The notes: generated by a model not told the origin, from the letters alone. 64,000 nt of DNA from Nocardioides eburneiflavus (GCF_004785795.1 NZ_SRRO01000001.1:2666001-2730000); one strand, 5' to 3'; shown: positions 7,864 to 16,647, counted from the first letter of the stretch. Numbers and translations are program-made.

Positions 7864-10800
7864 CCCCGGCAGAGCCCGCCCAGCCAGTCCAGCCGTTCCG
7901 GCCGGTCCGGCTCGACACCCCCGAGGACCTCCGTGCCCTCATGGGTGCCACGCACGCCGCCAGCGACGAGCAGTGGGCCGCGATCACGTCCCCGCTGCGG
8001 CCCACGGTCGTCGTGGCCGGTGCCGGCTCCGGCAAGACCACCCTGATGGCCCAGCGCGTGGTGTGGCTCGTCGCCACCGGCAAGGTGCGGCCCGAGGAGG
8101 TCCTCGGGCTGACCTTCACGACCAAGGCCGCGGCCGAGCTCCGCCAGCGGGTGACCGCGGCCCTGGGGGCGGCCGGCCTGCTCGACCGCTCCGTCGTCGC
8201 CGAGGGCGAGGACGTCCTCGAGCCCACCGTCGCCACCTACCACGCCTACGCCGCCAACCTCCTCACCGACCACGGCCTGCGGATCGGCCACGAGCCCGAC
8301 ACCCGCGTCGTCTCCGACGCCTCGCGCTACCAGCTCGGCGCCCGCGTCATCGAGCGGTTCACCGGTCACATCGAGCTGCTGACCGACCACCCCGCGACCG
8401 CGATCCAGAACCTCCTCGCCCTCGACGGCGCGATGAGCGAGCACCTCGTCGACGCCGACGACGTGCGGCGGATCGACGAGGAGGCTCGTCGCGGTTTCGA
8501 GCGGGCCCTCGTCGAGGAGCAGGCCGGCAAGGCCCGCAAGACCTACCTCGAGCCGCCGGCCAGGGCGATCAACGCGATCGACCGGCGCGCCGAGCTGCTC
8601 CAGCTCGTCACCGGCTACCGACGCCTCAAGGCCGACCTGGGGCTGATGGACTTCGGTGACCAGATCGCCCTCGCCGCCCGGCTCGTGGAGGACCAGCCCG
8701 AGGTCGGCGAGCTCGAGCGCGCGCGGTTCAAGGTCGTCCTCCTGGACGAGTACCAGGACACCTCCGTCGCGCAGGCCACGATGCTCGCGCGGCTCTTCTC
8801 CGGACCCGACCCCGACCACGGGCTCGGCCACCCGGTGATGGCGGTCGGCGACCCCAACCAGGCGATCTACGGCTGGCGCGGCGCGTCGGTGTCCAACATC
8901 CTCAACTTCGCCGACACGTTCCCGGCCGCCGACGGCGAGCCCGGGCGGCTGCCGCTCACGGTCAACCGGCGCTCCGACCGGCACATCCTCGACGTCGCCA
9001 ACCGGCTCGCCGAGCCGCTGCTCGCCGCCTACGGCGACAAGGTCGCCCGCCTGCGTGCCGCCGACGGCGCCGCCGACGGTCACGTCGAGGCCCACGTCTT
9101 CGAGCGCGCGAGCGACGAGCTGGCGTGGCTGGCGGTCGAGGTGCAGCGGGTCCACGACGCCGGCACCGCGTGGTCGGAGGTCGGGGTGCTGAGCCGCGAC
9201 AACGCGCAGGCCGAGGAGGTCTACGACGCGCTCACCGCCGCGGGGGTCCCCGTCGAGATCGTCGGCCTGTCGGGACTGGTGCGGCTCCCCGAGGTCGCCG
9301 AGGTCGTGGCGACGCTGACGCTGATGCACGACGTGACGGCCAACTCCTCGATGCTCACCCTGCTGACAGGTCCGCGCTGGGCGATCGGTCCTCGCGACCT
9401 GCGGCTGCTCGCCGAGCGCGCCGCCGAGATCGCGGGCGTGCGCGGCCGCCGGGAGACCGCGTCGATCGCCGACCAGCTCCTCCAGATCGCCGACGGCATC
9501 GACGCCTCCGAGCTGCCCGCGCTCAGCGATGCCGTCGAGTCGCCGGGGGAGGCTGCCTACTCGGCCGAGGCGCTCGACCGCTACGGCCTGCTCGCCGCCG
9601 AGCTGCGCCGGCTGCGCGCCCACGTCGGCGACCCGCTCCTCGACGTGGTGCGCCGCATCATCGACACGACCGGCGTCGACGTCGAGCTCGCCTCCGCGAC
9701 CTCGCCGGCCGCCGCCGCGCGTCGCGACAACCTCGACCTCTTCGTCAAGGCGGTCGCAGAGTTCCAGTCCGTCGACGGCGACGTGACCCTGCCCGCCCTC
9801 CTCGCCTACCTCACCGCCGAGGACGACCAGGGCAACGGCCTCGACGTGGCGACCCCGACGGCCGCCGACTCGGTCAAGCTGTTGACCGTCCACCGGGCCA
9901 AGGGCCTCGAGTGGTCGTCGGTGTTCTGCGTCGGGGTGGGGGAGACCCGCTTCCCCAGCAACCGCTCCCGCACCCTCTGGACGTCCTCTCCGGCAGTGCT
10001 GCCCGCGCCGCTGCGCGGCGACCGGGCCGACCAGCCGCAGCTCGCCGGTCACGACAAGGCCGCCCTCGACTCCTACCGCGCCGCGACCAAGGCGCACGAC
10101 GCCGAGGAGGAGCTCCGGCTGGGCTACGTCGCCTTCACCCGGGCGGCGCACCACCTCAGCGTCACGTCCTACGTCTGGGGCCAGCGCTCCACGCCCTTCG
10201 GGCCCTCCGACTACCAGGCCGTGGTGCGCGACCAGCTCGACGACTGGGGCTGCCCGGTCGAGCGGTGGCTCGAGAAGCCGCCGCCGAAGTCCCCCAACCC
10301 CAACGACGACGTCGACACCTCGCGACCGTGGCCGGTGCCCGGCACCGGCGAGGAGGCGCGCCGACGACTGGCCGCCGCGGACCTCGTACGCTCCGTCGAC
10401 CCCACCGCACCCGACGAGGGTCTCGACGTGGTCGAGGCCGCGAGGGTGGCCGAGTGGGACGACGACCTCGCCCAGCTGCTCGCCGAGGCCCGGGCCGAGC
10501 GCGCGACCACCCTCGACCTCCCGCTGCCCGGCAGCCTCTCCGTCACGTCGCTGGCCCGGCTGCGCGACGACCCCGACGCCTTCGCCGCCGAGCTCGCCCG
10601 GCCCATGCCGCGACCGCCCGCGCCGGCCGCCCGCTTCGGCACCGCGTTCCACGCCTGGGTCGAGCACCGCTTCGGCCAGCAGGCCCTGATCGAGCCCGAC
10701 GAGCTCCCGGGTCGCGCCGACGCGGGCATCGACGACGAGGCCGACCTCGGCGAGGTGGTCAAGCGCTTCGAGGACGGCCCCTTCGGCGACCGTGCGCCGC

Positions 10801-11105
10801 ACGCGGTCGAGGCCCCGTTCGCGCTGGTGCTCGCCGGTCAGGTCGTCCGCGGCCGCATCGACGCGGTCTACGCCGAGCCGGAGCCCGCCGGCGGCGGCTT
10901 CCTCGTCGTCGACTGGAAGACCGGCCGCCACGAGACCGCCGACCCGCTCCAGCTCGCCCTCTACCGCCTCGCGTGGGCCGAGCTCACCGGCACGCCCTTG
11001 GAGCACGTACGCGCCGCCTTCCACTACGTCCGCACCGGCCGCACCGTGGAGCCGGCCGACCTGCCGGACCGCACCGCGCTGGAGCGCTTCTTCAGCGAGG
11101 TCTGA
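7860..11105 (+). CDS. adnB: AdnB-type helicase-nuclease subunit
   Basis: A protein of 1081 residues starting at the GTG that overlaps the adnA stop; the open frame runs much further upstream but only through adnA. The helicase motifs are VAGAGSGKTTLMAQ (Walker A, near residue 55), VLLDEYQDTSVAQ, AVGDPNQAIYGWRGAS, TVHRAKGLEW and YVAFTRAAHHL. The C-terminal nuclease shows LVVDWKTGRHE then LQLALYRLAW. In the mycobacterial complex AdnB is the lead motor, and both subunits carry nuclease modules, as here. The role is end processing for recombinational repair. No gene follows on this strand within 900 bp. Confidence 0.9.
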   Translation: MTPAEPAQPVQPFRPVRLDTPEDLRALMGATHAASDEQWAAITSPLRPTVVVAGAGSGKTTLMAQRVVWLVATGKVRPEEVLGLTFTTKAAAELRQRVTAALGAAGLLDRSVVAEGEDVLEPTVATYHAYAANLLTDHGLRIGHEPDTRVVSDASRYQLGARVIERFTGHIELLTDHPATAIQNLLALDGAMSEHLVDADDVRRIDEEARRGFERALVEEQAGKARKTYLEPPARAINAIDRRAELLQLVTGYRRLKADLGLMDFGDQIALAARLVEDQPEVGELERARFKVVLLDEYQDTSVAQATMLARLFSGPDPDHGLGHPVMAVGDPNQAIYGWRGASVSNILNFADTFPAADGEPGRLPLTVNRRSDRHILDVANRLAEPLLAAYGDKVARLRAADGAADGHVEAHVFERASDELAWLAVEVQRVHDAGTAWSEVGVLSRDNAQAEEVYDALTAAGVPVEIVGLSGLVRLPEVAEVVATLTLMHDVTANSSMLTLLTGPRWAIGPRDLRLLAERAAEIAGVRGRRETASIADQLLQIADGIDASELPALSDAVESPGEAAYSAEALDRYGLLAAELRRLRAHVGDPLLDVVRRIIDTTGVDVELASATSPAAAARRDNLDLFVKAVAEFQSVDGDVTLPALLAYLTAEDDQGNGLDVATPTAADSVKLLTVHRAKGLEWSSVFCVGVGETRFPSNRSRTLWTSSPAVLPAPLRGDRADQPQLAGHDKAALDSYRAATKAHDAEEELRLGYVAFTRAAHHLSVTSYVWGQRSTPFGPSDYQAVVRDQLDDWGCPVERWLEKPPPKSPNPNDDVDTSRPWPVPGTGEEARRRLAAADLVRSVDPTAPDEGLDVVEAARVAEWDDDLAQLLAEARAERATTLDLPLPGSLSVTSLARLRDDPDAFAAELARPMPRPPAPAARFGTAFHAWVEHRFGQQALIEPDELPGRADAGIDDEADLGEVVKRFEDGPFGDRAPHAVEAPFALVLAGQVVRGRIDAVYAEPEPAGGGFLVVDWKTGRHETADPLQLALYRLAWAELTGTPLEHVRAAFHYVRTGRTVEPADLPDRTALERFFSEV

Positions 11106-11122
11106 ACGCCTGACGCTCCGGG

Positions 11123-11259
11123 GAGCGGTGCCCCAGCCACCTTCCCCGGGCTGGGAATGTGGCTCACGCACCGCCCACGGGCGCGTCGTACGCCGCCACG
11201 CGGGCGAGCGGTGCCCCAGCCACCCTCCGCGGTCCGGGAATGTGGCTCACGCACCGCCC
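11123..11259. repeat. two-copy 54-bp intergenic direct repeat
   Basis: Copies at 11123-11176 and 11206-11259 are identical at 50 of 54 positions and lie 83 bp apart. Each begins GAGCGGTGCCCCAGCCAC and ends GTGGCTCACGCACCGCCC. They fill the gap between the convergent adnB and deoD genes. No coding sense is evident. They could be copies of a dispersed element or part of a bidirectional termination zone. Confidence 0.8.
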
Positions 11260-11288
11260 GGGCGGGCGGCGGCCGTAGGCCGGACGCC

Positions 11289-11999
11289 TCAGCCCAGCGC
11301 GGCGGTCAGCGCGATCTCGATCATCTCGCCGAAGGTCTGCTCGCGCTCCTGTGACGTCGTCTCCTCACCGGTGACGATGTGGTCGGAGACCGTGCAGATC
11401 GCCAGCGCGCGCCGGCCGTGCTTGGCGGCGAGCGTGTAGAGCGCGCTCGCCTCCATCTCGACGGCCAGCACGCCGTACGTCACCATCTCGCCCAGCAGCT
11501 CCGGCCGCGCGGGGTAGAACGAGTCGCTCGAGAAGATCAGCCCGACGTGGAAGGGCGACCCGCCCTCGCGCGCCTCGGCCGCCTCGACCGCGCCGCGCAG
11601 GAGACCGAAGTCGGCGACGGGTGCGTAGTCGATGCCGTAGAAGGCGATGCGGTTCATCGAGGAGTCGGTGCACGCGCCCGAGGCGATGACGACGTCGCGC
11701 ACGCCGACGGCCTCCGTCACCGCGCCGCACGAGCCCACCCGTACGACTGTCTGCACGTCGTAGTCGGTGAAGAGCTCGTTGACGTAGATCGCCATCGACG
11801 GCTGGCCCATGCCGGAGCCCTGCACGGAGACGGGCTGCCCGTCCCAGGTGCCGGTGAAGCCGTACATCCCGCGGACCTCGCTGTAGCAGCGGGCGTCGGA
11901 GAGGAAGTTCTCCGCGATCCACTTGGCCCGCAGCGGGTCGCCGGGCAGGAGGACGGTGGGGGCGATCTCGCCGGGCTGGGCGCCGATGTGCGTGCTCAC
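11289..11999 (-). CDS. deoD: purine-nucleoside phosphorylase, DeoD type
   Basis: A protein of 236 residues, the family norm. Diagnostic stretches are [14 protein letters not shown] (phosphate-binding Arg), [38 protein letters not shown] and the catalytic Asp in [11 protein letters not shown]. It splits purine nucleosides with phosphate into base and ribose 1-phosphate in the cytosol, for salvage or catabolism, and is expected to be a homohexamer. The start is a GTG only 33 bp from the divergent nudC start, so the two genes share a compact promoter region. Nothing odd is seen. Confidence 0.93.
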   Translation of the reverse strand: MSTHIGAQPGEIAPTVLLPGDPLRAKWIAENFLSDARCYSEVRGMYGFTGTWDGQPVSVQGSGMGQPSMAIYVNELFTDYDVQTVVRVGSCGAVTEAVGVRDVVIASGACTDSSMNRIAFYGIDYAPVADFGLLRGAVEAAEAREGGSPFHVGLIFSSDSFYPARPELLGEMVTYGVLAVEMEASALYTLAAKHGRRALAICTVSDHIVTGEETTSQEREQTFGEMIEIALTAALG

Positions 12000-12018
12000 G
12001 GGCGCTGACGCTACCGGC

Positions 12019-12024
12019 TAGCGT
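12019..12024 (+). promoter_or_regulatory. -10 element of nudC
   Basis: TAGCGT lies 8 nt before the GTG at 12033. An upstream in-frame TTG at 12024 overlaps this hexamer, which argues against that alternative start. Confidence 0.5.
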
Positions 12025-12032
12025 TGCGGGTC

Positions 12033-12956
12033 GTGAGCACCGAGCGCCCCCTCCCGCACGTCGCCCTGTCCGCCCACGCCCACAACCGGATGGGGTTGCG
12101 GCGCACCGACGAGGCGTGGCTGGCCGAGCGGACGGCCGACGCGACGACCCGGGTGCTGGTGGTGGCCGGCAACCGGCTGCGGCCCGTCGACGGCGCCGTC
12201 GAGTGGATCTCCCCCCACGAGGCGCCCGACGGGACGCTCGTGCTGCTCGGCGAGGCCGCCGACGTCGTGCACCTCGCCGTGATCGTGGATCCCTCGCAGG
12301 CAGCGGGCGCACCCGAGGAGTGGGTCCCGCTGCGGTCGGTGCTGACCGCCCTCGCGGAGCACGCTCCCGACCAGGCGCCGCTGCTGATGCACGCCATCGG
12401 CCTGGCCGAGTGGCACCACGCGACCCGCTTCTGCCCGCGCTGCGGCGGCGCGCTCGCGAGCCGTGCCGCCGGCCACGAGCTGCGGTGCACGCAGTGCGAC
12501 CGGGCGCAGTTCCCGCGCACGGACCCGGCGGTGATCATGGCCGTCACCCACGGGGAGGGCGACGACGAGGCCCTCCTGCTGGGCCGCAACGCGGCGTGGC
12601 CGGCCGGTCGCTGGTCCACGCTCGCCGGGTTCTGCGAGCCGGGGGAGACCCTCGAGGACGCCGTGCGACGCGAGGTCGAGGAGGAGGTCGGCATACGGGT
12701 GGGCGAGGTCCGCTACTTCGGAAGCCAGCCGTGGCCGCTGCCGGCGAGCCTGATGCTCGGCTTCACCGGTCGCGCCCTGACGACGGACATCGACGTGGAC
12801 GGCGCCGAGATCGAGGAGGCGCGGTGGTGGACCCGCGACGACTTCGAGGCCGCGGTCCGCGAAGGGGACATGGTCGTGCCGCGCGGCGTCTCGATCTCGT
12901 CCTCGCTCATCGAGAGCTGGTTCGGCCGGCCGCTCGACGGCCCCGGCTGGGACTGA
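12033..12956 (+). CDS. nudC: NAD+ diphosphatase / RNA NAD-decapping Nudix hydrolase
   Basis: A protein of 307 residues. A zinc ribbon, FCPRCGG then LRCTQCD, sits near residues 133-155. The Nudix box follows as GFCEPGETLEDAVRREVEEE near 198-217. The NudC-specific motif SQPWPLPASLM comes shortly after. The enzyme cleaves NAD(H) to NMN and AMP and removes NAD caps from RNA 5' ends. Its presence beside mycoredoxin and uvrD2 matches the order in mycobacteria. The GTG start was chosen because it follows the -10 element at leaderless spacing. Confidence 0.92.
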   Translation: MSTERPLPHVALSAHAHNRMGLRRTDEAWLAERTADATTRVLVVAGNRLRPVDGAVEWISPHEAPDGTLVLLGEAADVVHLAVIVDPSQAAGAPEEWVPLRSVLTALAEHAPDQAPLLMHAIGLAEWHHATRFCPRCGGALASRAAGHELRCTQCDRAQFPRTDPAVIMAVTHGEGDDEALLLGRNAAWPAGRWSTLAGFCEPGETLEDAVRREVEEEVGIRVGEVRYFGSQPWPLPASLMLGFTGRALTTDIDVDGAEIEEARWWTRDDFEAAVREGDMVVPRGVSISSSLIESWFGRPLDGPGWD

Positions 12957-12972
12957 GCCGGGCTGGTCGCGG

Positions 12973-13437
12973 TCAGTCGCAGTTGTCGCAGATGCCCGTG
13001 GCGGGCACCGCGATGAAGCAGCGCGGGCACAGCGTGACCGGCTTGTCGGTGGCGGCGACGCGCGTGGGCCGTGGGGTCCCGGTGCTGCGGGTCGTGCTGC
13101 GCGTCGACGTCGAGCGCGTACGCGGGGTGCTGGCTCGCGTGCCGGGCACCCGCTCGCTCGGGGGCGAGTCGTCGCGGATGTCGAAGCCCAGCCGCGTGAG
13201 GGCCTTGCTGGCCCCGGCGGCACCGCCCGGGATGTCGGCCGGGGTGAGCGTACGGCCGGTGGCGAGGCCGTGGGCGATGCCGGCGATCGCCGCGGCGTCG
13301 TACTCCCTGCCGCGGTGGAGCAGCACGTGGGTCGAGACGCCACCGCGCACGAGCATGTAGTTGGCACCGCCGGCCGTGTCCCACGTCTCGATGGCGGTGA
13401 GGACGTGGTCGCGGTCGATCGAGTTCAGCAGTGACAC
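12973..13437 (-). CDS. ScoMcrA-like N-terminal head domain protein with zinc ribbon
   Basis: A protein of 154 residues with three parts. Residues 1-85 (SIDRDHVLTAIETWD, then REYDAAAIAGIAHGLATGR, then ALTRLGFDI) resemble the N-terminal head domain of ScoMcrA, a type IV restriction enzyme that cuts modified DNA. Residues 88-130 form a Ser/Thr/Arg-rich, low-complexity linker. Residues 136-154 hold a CPRC...CDNC zinc ribbon at the very end. There is no HNH or SRA domain, so it is not a complete restriction enzyme. The head-domain call is from memory of the family. It may bind nucleic acid; function unknown. A leaderless GTG start fits the upstream -10. Confidence 0.6.
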   Translation of the reverse strand: MSLLNSIDRDHVLTAIETWDTAGGANYMLVRGGVSTHVLLHRGREYDAAAIAGIAHGLATGRTLTPADIPGGAAGASKALTRLGFDIRDDSPPSERVPGTRASTPRTRSTSTRSTTRSTGTPRPTRVAATDKPVTLCPRCFIAVPATGICDNCD

Positions 13438-13443
13438 GACGTC

Positions 13444-13449
13444 AGGCTA
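13444..13449 (-). promoter_or_regulatory. -10 element of the head-domain gene
   Basis: On the minus strand TAGCCT lies 6 nt before the GTG at 13437. Confidence 0.5.
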
Positions 13450-13470
13450 ACCCCGGGGCCCTGTGGCTGC

Positions 13471-13713
13471 TCACGCGAGGGCGGCCAGCTTGTCCTTGAC
13501 CTGCGCCACGGACGGGTTGGTGAGCGTGCTGCCGTCGTCGAACAGCAGCGTCGGCACGGTCTGGTTGCCGCCGTTGGCCTGCTCGACGGTGAGGGCTGCG
13601 TCCGGCTCCTGCTCGATGTCGACGATCGAGAAGGGGATGCCCTCGCGGTCGAGCTGGCTCTTGAGGCGGTGGCAGTACCCGCACCAGGGCGTGGTGAACA
13701 TCGTGAAGGTCAT
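13471..13713 (-). CDS. mrx1: mycoredoxin / glutaredoxin-like protein
   Basis: A protein of 80 residues with the thioredoxin-fold active site TTPWCGYCHRL (Cys11 and Cys14), the cis-proline motif QTVPTLLF and the C-terminal helix of glutaredoxins. In mycothiol-producing actinobacteria such proteins reduce protein-mycothiol mixed disulfides, with electrons from mycothiol and mycothione reductase. Its place between nudC and uvrD2 matches mycobacterial mrx1, which supports the name. GGAGGGGAC upstream of the ATG is a ribosome site. Convergent with no neighbour; the head-domain gene follows on the same strand. Confidence 0.88.
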   Translation of the reverse strand: MTFTMFTTPWCGYCHRLKSQLDREGIPFSIVDIEQEPDAALTVEQANGGNQTVPTLLFDDGSTLTNPSVAQVKDKLAALA

Positions 13714-13798
13714 GGGATGGAGTGTCCCCTCCGGCGTCTAGGGTGAAGAACAAGGGTCAGACAGCCCTCTCAACCACGATCTCCCAGGAGTTGTTCCG

Positions 13799-15865
13799 TT
13801 GCTCGAAGCGCTCGATCCCGAGCAGCGGCAGGTCGCCGAGGCGCTGCGTGGACCGGTGCGCGTCCTGGCCGGTGCCGGCACCGGCAAGACGCGCGCCATC
13901 ACGCACCGCATCGCCCACGGGGTGGCGCAGGGCGTCTACGCGCCGACCGAGGTCCTCGCGCTCTCGTTCACCACCCGGGCCGCCGGCGAGATGCGCGAAC
14001 GGTTGCGCTCCCTCGGAGCGCCCGGCGTGCAGGCCCGTACGTTCCACTCCGCCGCGCTGCGCCAGCTGAGGTTCTTCTGGCCGCGGGTGCACAACCGCGA
14101 GCTGCCCGAGCTCACCGAGTCCAAGCTCGGCATGCTCGCCCTCGCCGCCCGGCGCCAGCGGCTCGGCGTCGACCAGGCCACGCTGCGCGACCTCGCGAGC
14201 GAGATCGAGTGGGCCAAGGTCTCCAATGTCAGCCCCGACTCCTACGCCGCCATCGCGCGCGTCCGCGGTCGCGCGGTGTCCGGCATGGACCCGGAGGTGG
14301 TCGCCCGCGCCTTCGACGCCTACGAGGAGGTCAAGCGCGGCCAGGGCCGCATGGACATGGAGGACGTGCTGCTCTTCGGCGCCGGCCTCCTCGCCGACAA
14401 CGACGCGGTCGCCGCGCAGGTCCGTCGCCAGTACAAGTGGTTCGTCGTCGACGAGTTCCAGGACGTCTCCCCGCTCCAGCAGGCGCTGCTCGACCTGTGG
14501 CTCGGCGGTCGCGACGAGCTGTGCGTGGTCGGCGACCCCGCCCAGACGATCTACTCCTTCGCCGGCGCAGACGCCCGCTACCTGCGCGAGTTCACGAAGA
14601 CCTTCCCGGGCGCCACCAGCGTCGAGCTGGTCCGCAACTACCGCTCGACCCCCGAGGTCGTCGCCGCCGCGAACCAGCTGCTCGCCGGCACCCCCAGCAA
14701 GGGCGTCGACCTCGTCGCCCAGCGCCCCTCCGGCGCCCGGATCACCTGGCGCGAGGCCCCCGACGAGGTCGCGGAGGCCGACGCAGTCGCCGAGCGGGTG
14801 GCTGCGCTGCGGGCGTCCGGCACCCCCGCGAGCCGGATGGCCGTGCTGCTGCGCATCAACGCCCAGTCCGAGCGCTTCGAGGAGGCGCTGGCGGCCCGCG
14901 GCCTCCCCTACGTCGTACGCGGCGCCGCACGCTTCTTCGACCGCGGCGAGGTGCGGCAGGCGATCACCCTGGTCCGTGGTGCGGCGCGCAGCGGGGAGGC
15001 GTCGGGTGCCGTCGCCGAGGCGGTCGTGGCGGTGCTGTCGCAGATGGGCCACTCGACCGAGCCCCCGGAGGGCAGGGGAGAGGTCCGCAACCGCTGGGAG
15101 TCGCTGCAGGCCCTCGTCGACCTCGCGACCGAGTTCGGCCGTGAGCGACCCGAGGCGGGCGTGGGCGACTTCGTCGACGACCTCGACCGTCGGGCGAGCG
15201 AGCAGCACGCCCCGGTCGCCGACGCGGTCACGGTGGCGACGATCCACTCCGCCAAGGGCCTGGAGTGGGACGCCGTCTTCGTCGCCGGCATGCACGAGAA
15301 GATGATGCCGATCTCGCAGGCGCAGACACCGGCCGAGGTCGAGGAGGAGTGTCGCCTGCTCTACGTCGCGATGACGCGGGCCCGCGACGAGCTCACCGTG
15401 TCGTGGGCGACGGCGCGTGAGCCCGGGGGCCGGTCCAACCGCGGCAGCTCGCCGTTCCTCGCCCCGCTGCTCGATGGGGTGCCCGGGGTCACCGGCCAGC
15501 GTCGCGAGCGCAGCCGCCGCAACCGCGCGGCGATGCACTGCCGGGAGTGCGGCACCGCGCTGTCGACGGCCGTCGAGAAGAAGACCGGCCGGTGCGCCGA
15601 CTGCCCGGCCTCCTACGACGAGGCACTCTTCGAGCGCCTGCGGGCGTGGCGGCTCGCCCGCGCCACTGAGGACGGCGTCCCCGCGTTCGTGGTGTTCACC
15701 GACGCCACACTGCAGCTCATCGCCGAGCACGTCCCGAGCGACGAGAAGGGCCTGCGCGCGATCAGCGGCGTAGGCCCCGGCAAGATCGCGAAGTACGGCG
15801 ACGACGTGCTCGCCCTGGTCGCCGGGGAGGCCGTCGGAGCCGGCTCCGAAAAGAAATCTCGGTAA
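13799..15865 (+). CDS. uvrD2: ATP-dependent DNA helicase UvrD2
   Basis: A protein of 688 residues with SF1A motifs: LAGAGTGKTRAI near residues 22-33, VVDEFQDVSPLQQ, VGDPAQTIYSFAGAD, IHSAKGLEWD and YVAMTRARDEL. What marks it as UvrD2 rather than UvrD1 or Rep is the C-terminal extension: a tetracysteine module (HCREC then RCADC, near 580-605) followed by an HRDC domain containing LRAISGVGPGKIAKYG. Such proteins are 3'-5' helicases in mycobacteria. The start is a TTG, supported by AGGAG 8 nt upstream. A TAGGGT hexamer at 13739-13744 may be its -10 element. It is directly followed by the whiB7 leader. Confidence 0.9.
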   Translation: MLEALDPEQRQVAEALRGPVRVLAGAGTGKTRAITHRIAHGVAQGVYAPTEVLALSFTTRAAGEMRERLRSLGAPGVQARTFHSAALRQLRFFWPRVHNRELPELTESKLGMLALAARRQRLGVDQATLRDLASEIEWAKVSNVSPDSYAAIARVRGRAVSGMDPEVVARAFDAYEEVKRGQGRMDMEDVLLFGAGLLADNDAVAAQVRRQYKWFVVDEFQDVSPLQQALLDLWLGGRDELCVVGDPAQTIYSFAGADARYLREFTKTFPGATSVELVRNYRSTPEVVAAANQLLAGTPSKGVDLVAQRPSGARITWREAPDEVAEADAVAERVAALRASGTPASRMAVLLRINAQSERFEEALAARGLPYVVRGAARFFDRGEVRQAITLVRGAARSGEASGAVAEAVVAVLSQMGHSTEPPEGRGEVRNRWESLQALVDLATEFGRERPEAGVGDFVDDLDRRASEQHAPVADAVTVATIHSAKGLEWDAVFVAGMHEKMMPISQAQTPAEVEEECRLLYVAMTRARDELTVSWATAREPGGRSNRGSSPFLAPLLDGVPGVTGQRRERSRRNRAAMHCRECGTALSTAVEKKTGRCADCPASYDEALFERLRAWRLARATEDGVPAFVVFTDATLQLIAEHVPSDEKGLRAISGVGPGKIAKYGDDVLALVAGEAVGAGSEKKSR

Positions 15866-15872
15866 TACCCAC

Positions 15873-15910
15873 AAAATGGTTTGCCCCTGACGATGTGCGG
15901 GGTCTAACGT
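15873..15910 (+). promoter_or_regulatory. whiB7 promoter with upstream AT-rich element
   Basis: AAAAT at 15873-15877 lies 3 bp upstream of a -35 element TTGCCC (15881-15886). An 18-bp spacer separates this from a -10 element TAACGT (15905-15910). An A/T run 3 bp from the -35 is the arrangement known for WhiB7-activated promoters, where the AT-hook contacts it. Autoregulation is therefore likely. Confidence 0.65.
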
Positions 15911-15985
15911 TCCCCTCACAACAACCCACGCGCATGGGATCGCTGACGACGATCCGCGCCCGACGCCCCGAAGGAGGTGGCCCCC

Positions 15986-16180
15986 ATGGAGAACTACACG
16001 AAGACGATGACGGCTTGGACGCCGTCCTTCGGCATGCCCGCTGCCGGCCACCGCTGCGCCACTGATGTGCGCGTCCTCGGTGTCGATGTCGCAGCTGCGC
16101 TCCAGGGGACCGCTGTGTCCATCGAGCGCGTCAAGGGCGTCTTCCCGGGTCTTCCAGCCTGGAGTCCACCGACGAGTTGA
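15986..16180 (+). CDS. whiB7 leader peptide (upstream ORF)
   Basis: A 64-codon ORF with an excellent ribosome site, AAGGAGG, 8 nt before its ATG. It begins MENYTKTMTAWTPSFG and ends GLPAWSPPTS. It lies between the whiB7 promoter and a strong intrinsic terminator. In actinobacteria whiB7 is controlled by such a translated leader: ribosomes stalled by antibiotics change leader folding and let polymerase pass the terminator. The TGA stop (16178-16180) sits inside a small hairpin, CGAGTTG-AGA-CAACTCG (16173-16189), so ribosome position should affect folding. The peptide probably has no function of its own. Confidence 0.75.
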   Translation: MENYTKTMTAWTPSFGMPAAGHRCATDVRVLGVDVAAALQGTAVSIERVKGVFPGLPAWSPPTS

Positions 16181-16203
16181 GACAACTCGCATCGGCAGCC
16201 TCC

Positions 16204-16245
16204 AGGCCGCGGAACCCGAACCCGGGATCCGCGGCCTTTCTGTTT
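16204..16245 (+). terminator. intrinsic terminator acting as whiB7 attenuator
   Basis: AGGCCGCGGA (16204-16213) pairs perfectly with TCCGCGGCCT (16228-16237) around a 14-nt loop, and is followed by TTTCTGTTTG. It lies after the leader ORF and 51 nt before whiB7, so it should end most transcripts unless the leader is remodelled. Confidence 0.8.
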
Positions 16246-16296
16246 GTCCCAGTGAGTCAACACCCGCGATCAGGTCAACGAGAAGGAGGTGAACAC

Positions 16297-16647
16297 ATGA
16301 CCATCAGCGTTCTCGACCGCGATCGAGCTGCCGACAAGACCGTGACGGAGCCCCAGGCCCCGCTCGGAGCACTGCACGACGCAGCTGCCGGAGTGGATGA
16401 GGAGTTGCTGCCCTGCCGCGTCAACGACGCAGAGCTGTGGTTTGCCGAGTCCCCCGCGGACGTGGAGCACGCCAAGGCCCTCTGCATCGAGTGCCCCGTG
16501 CAGGCGCTGTGCCTCGACGGAGCCCTCGAACGGCGTGAGCCGTGGGGCGTCTGGGGAGGCGAGCTCTTCCTCCAGGGCGTGGTGATCCCGCGCAAGCGGC
16601 CGCGAGGCCGGCCCCGCAAGTCCGACCAGACCGTCCAGGTCGCCTAG
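16297..16647 (+). CDS. whiB7: WhiB7 redox-sensing transcription factor
   Basis: A protein of 116 residues. Four cysteines for a 4Fe-4S cluster are present in LPCRVND, ALCIECPVQ and ALCLDG. The turn EPWGVWGGE that contacts the principal sigma factor follows near residue 80. The C-terminal RGRPRK is an AT-hook, which identifies WhiB7 among WhiB proteins. WhiB7 activates intrinsic drug-resistance genes (efflux, ribosome modification or rescue) and its own gene. AGAAGGAGGT precedes ATG 16297. It lies just downstream of uvrD2, as in mycobacteria, with leader ORF and attenuator upstream. Confidence 0.95.
   Translation: MTISVLDRDRAADKTVTEPQAPLGALHDAAAGVDEELLPCRVNDAELWFAESPADVEHAKALCIECPVQALCLDGALERREPWGVWGGELFLQGVVIPRKRPRGRPRKSDQTVQVA

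Noticed and set aside
7563..11171. 1202-codon open frame on the minus strand opposite adnB
   Set aside because: It mirrors the third-position GC bias of adnB, has no family motif and no ribosome site; adnB on the plus strand has all helicase motifs.
12024..12032. TTG start for nudC
   Set aside because: It overlaps the TAGCGT -10 element, so it would not be transcribed.
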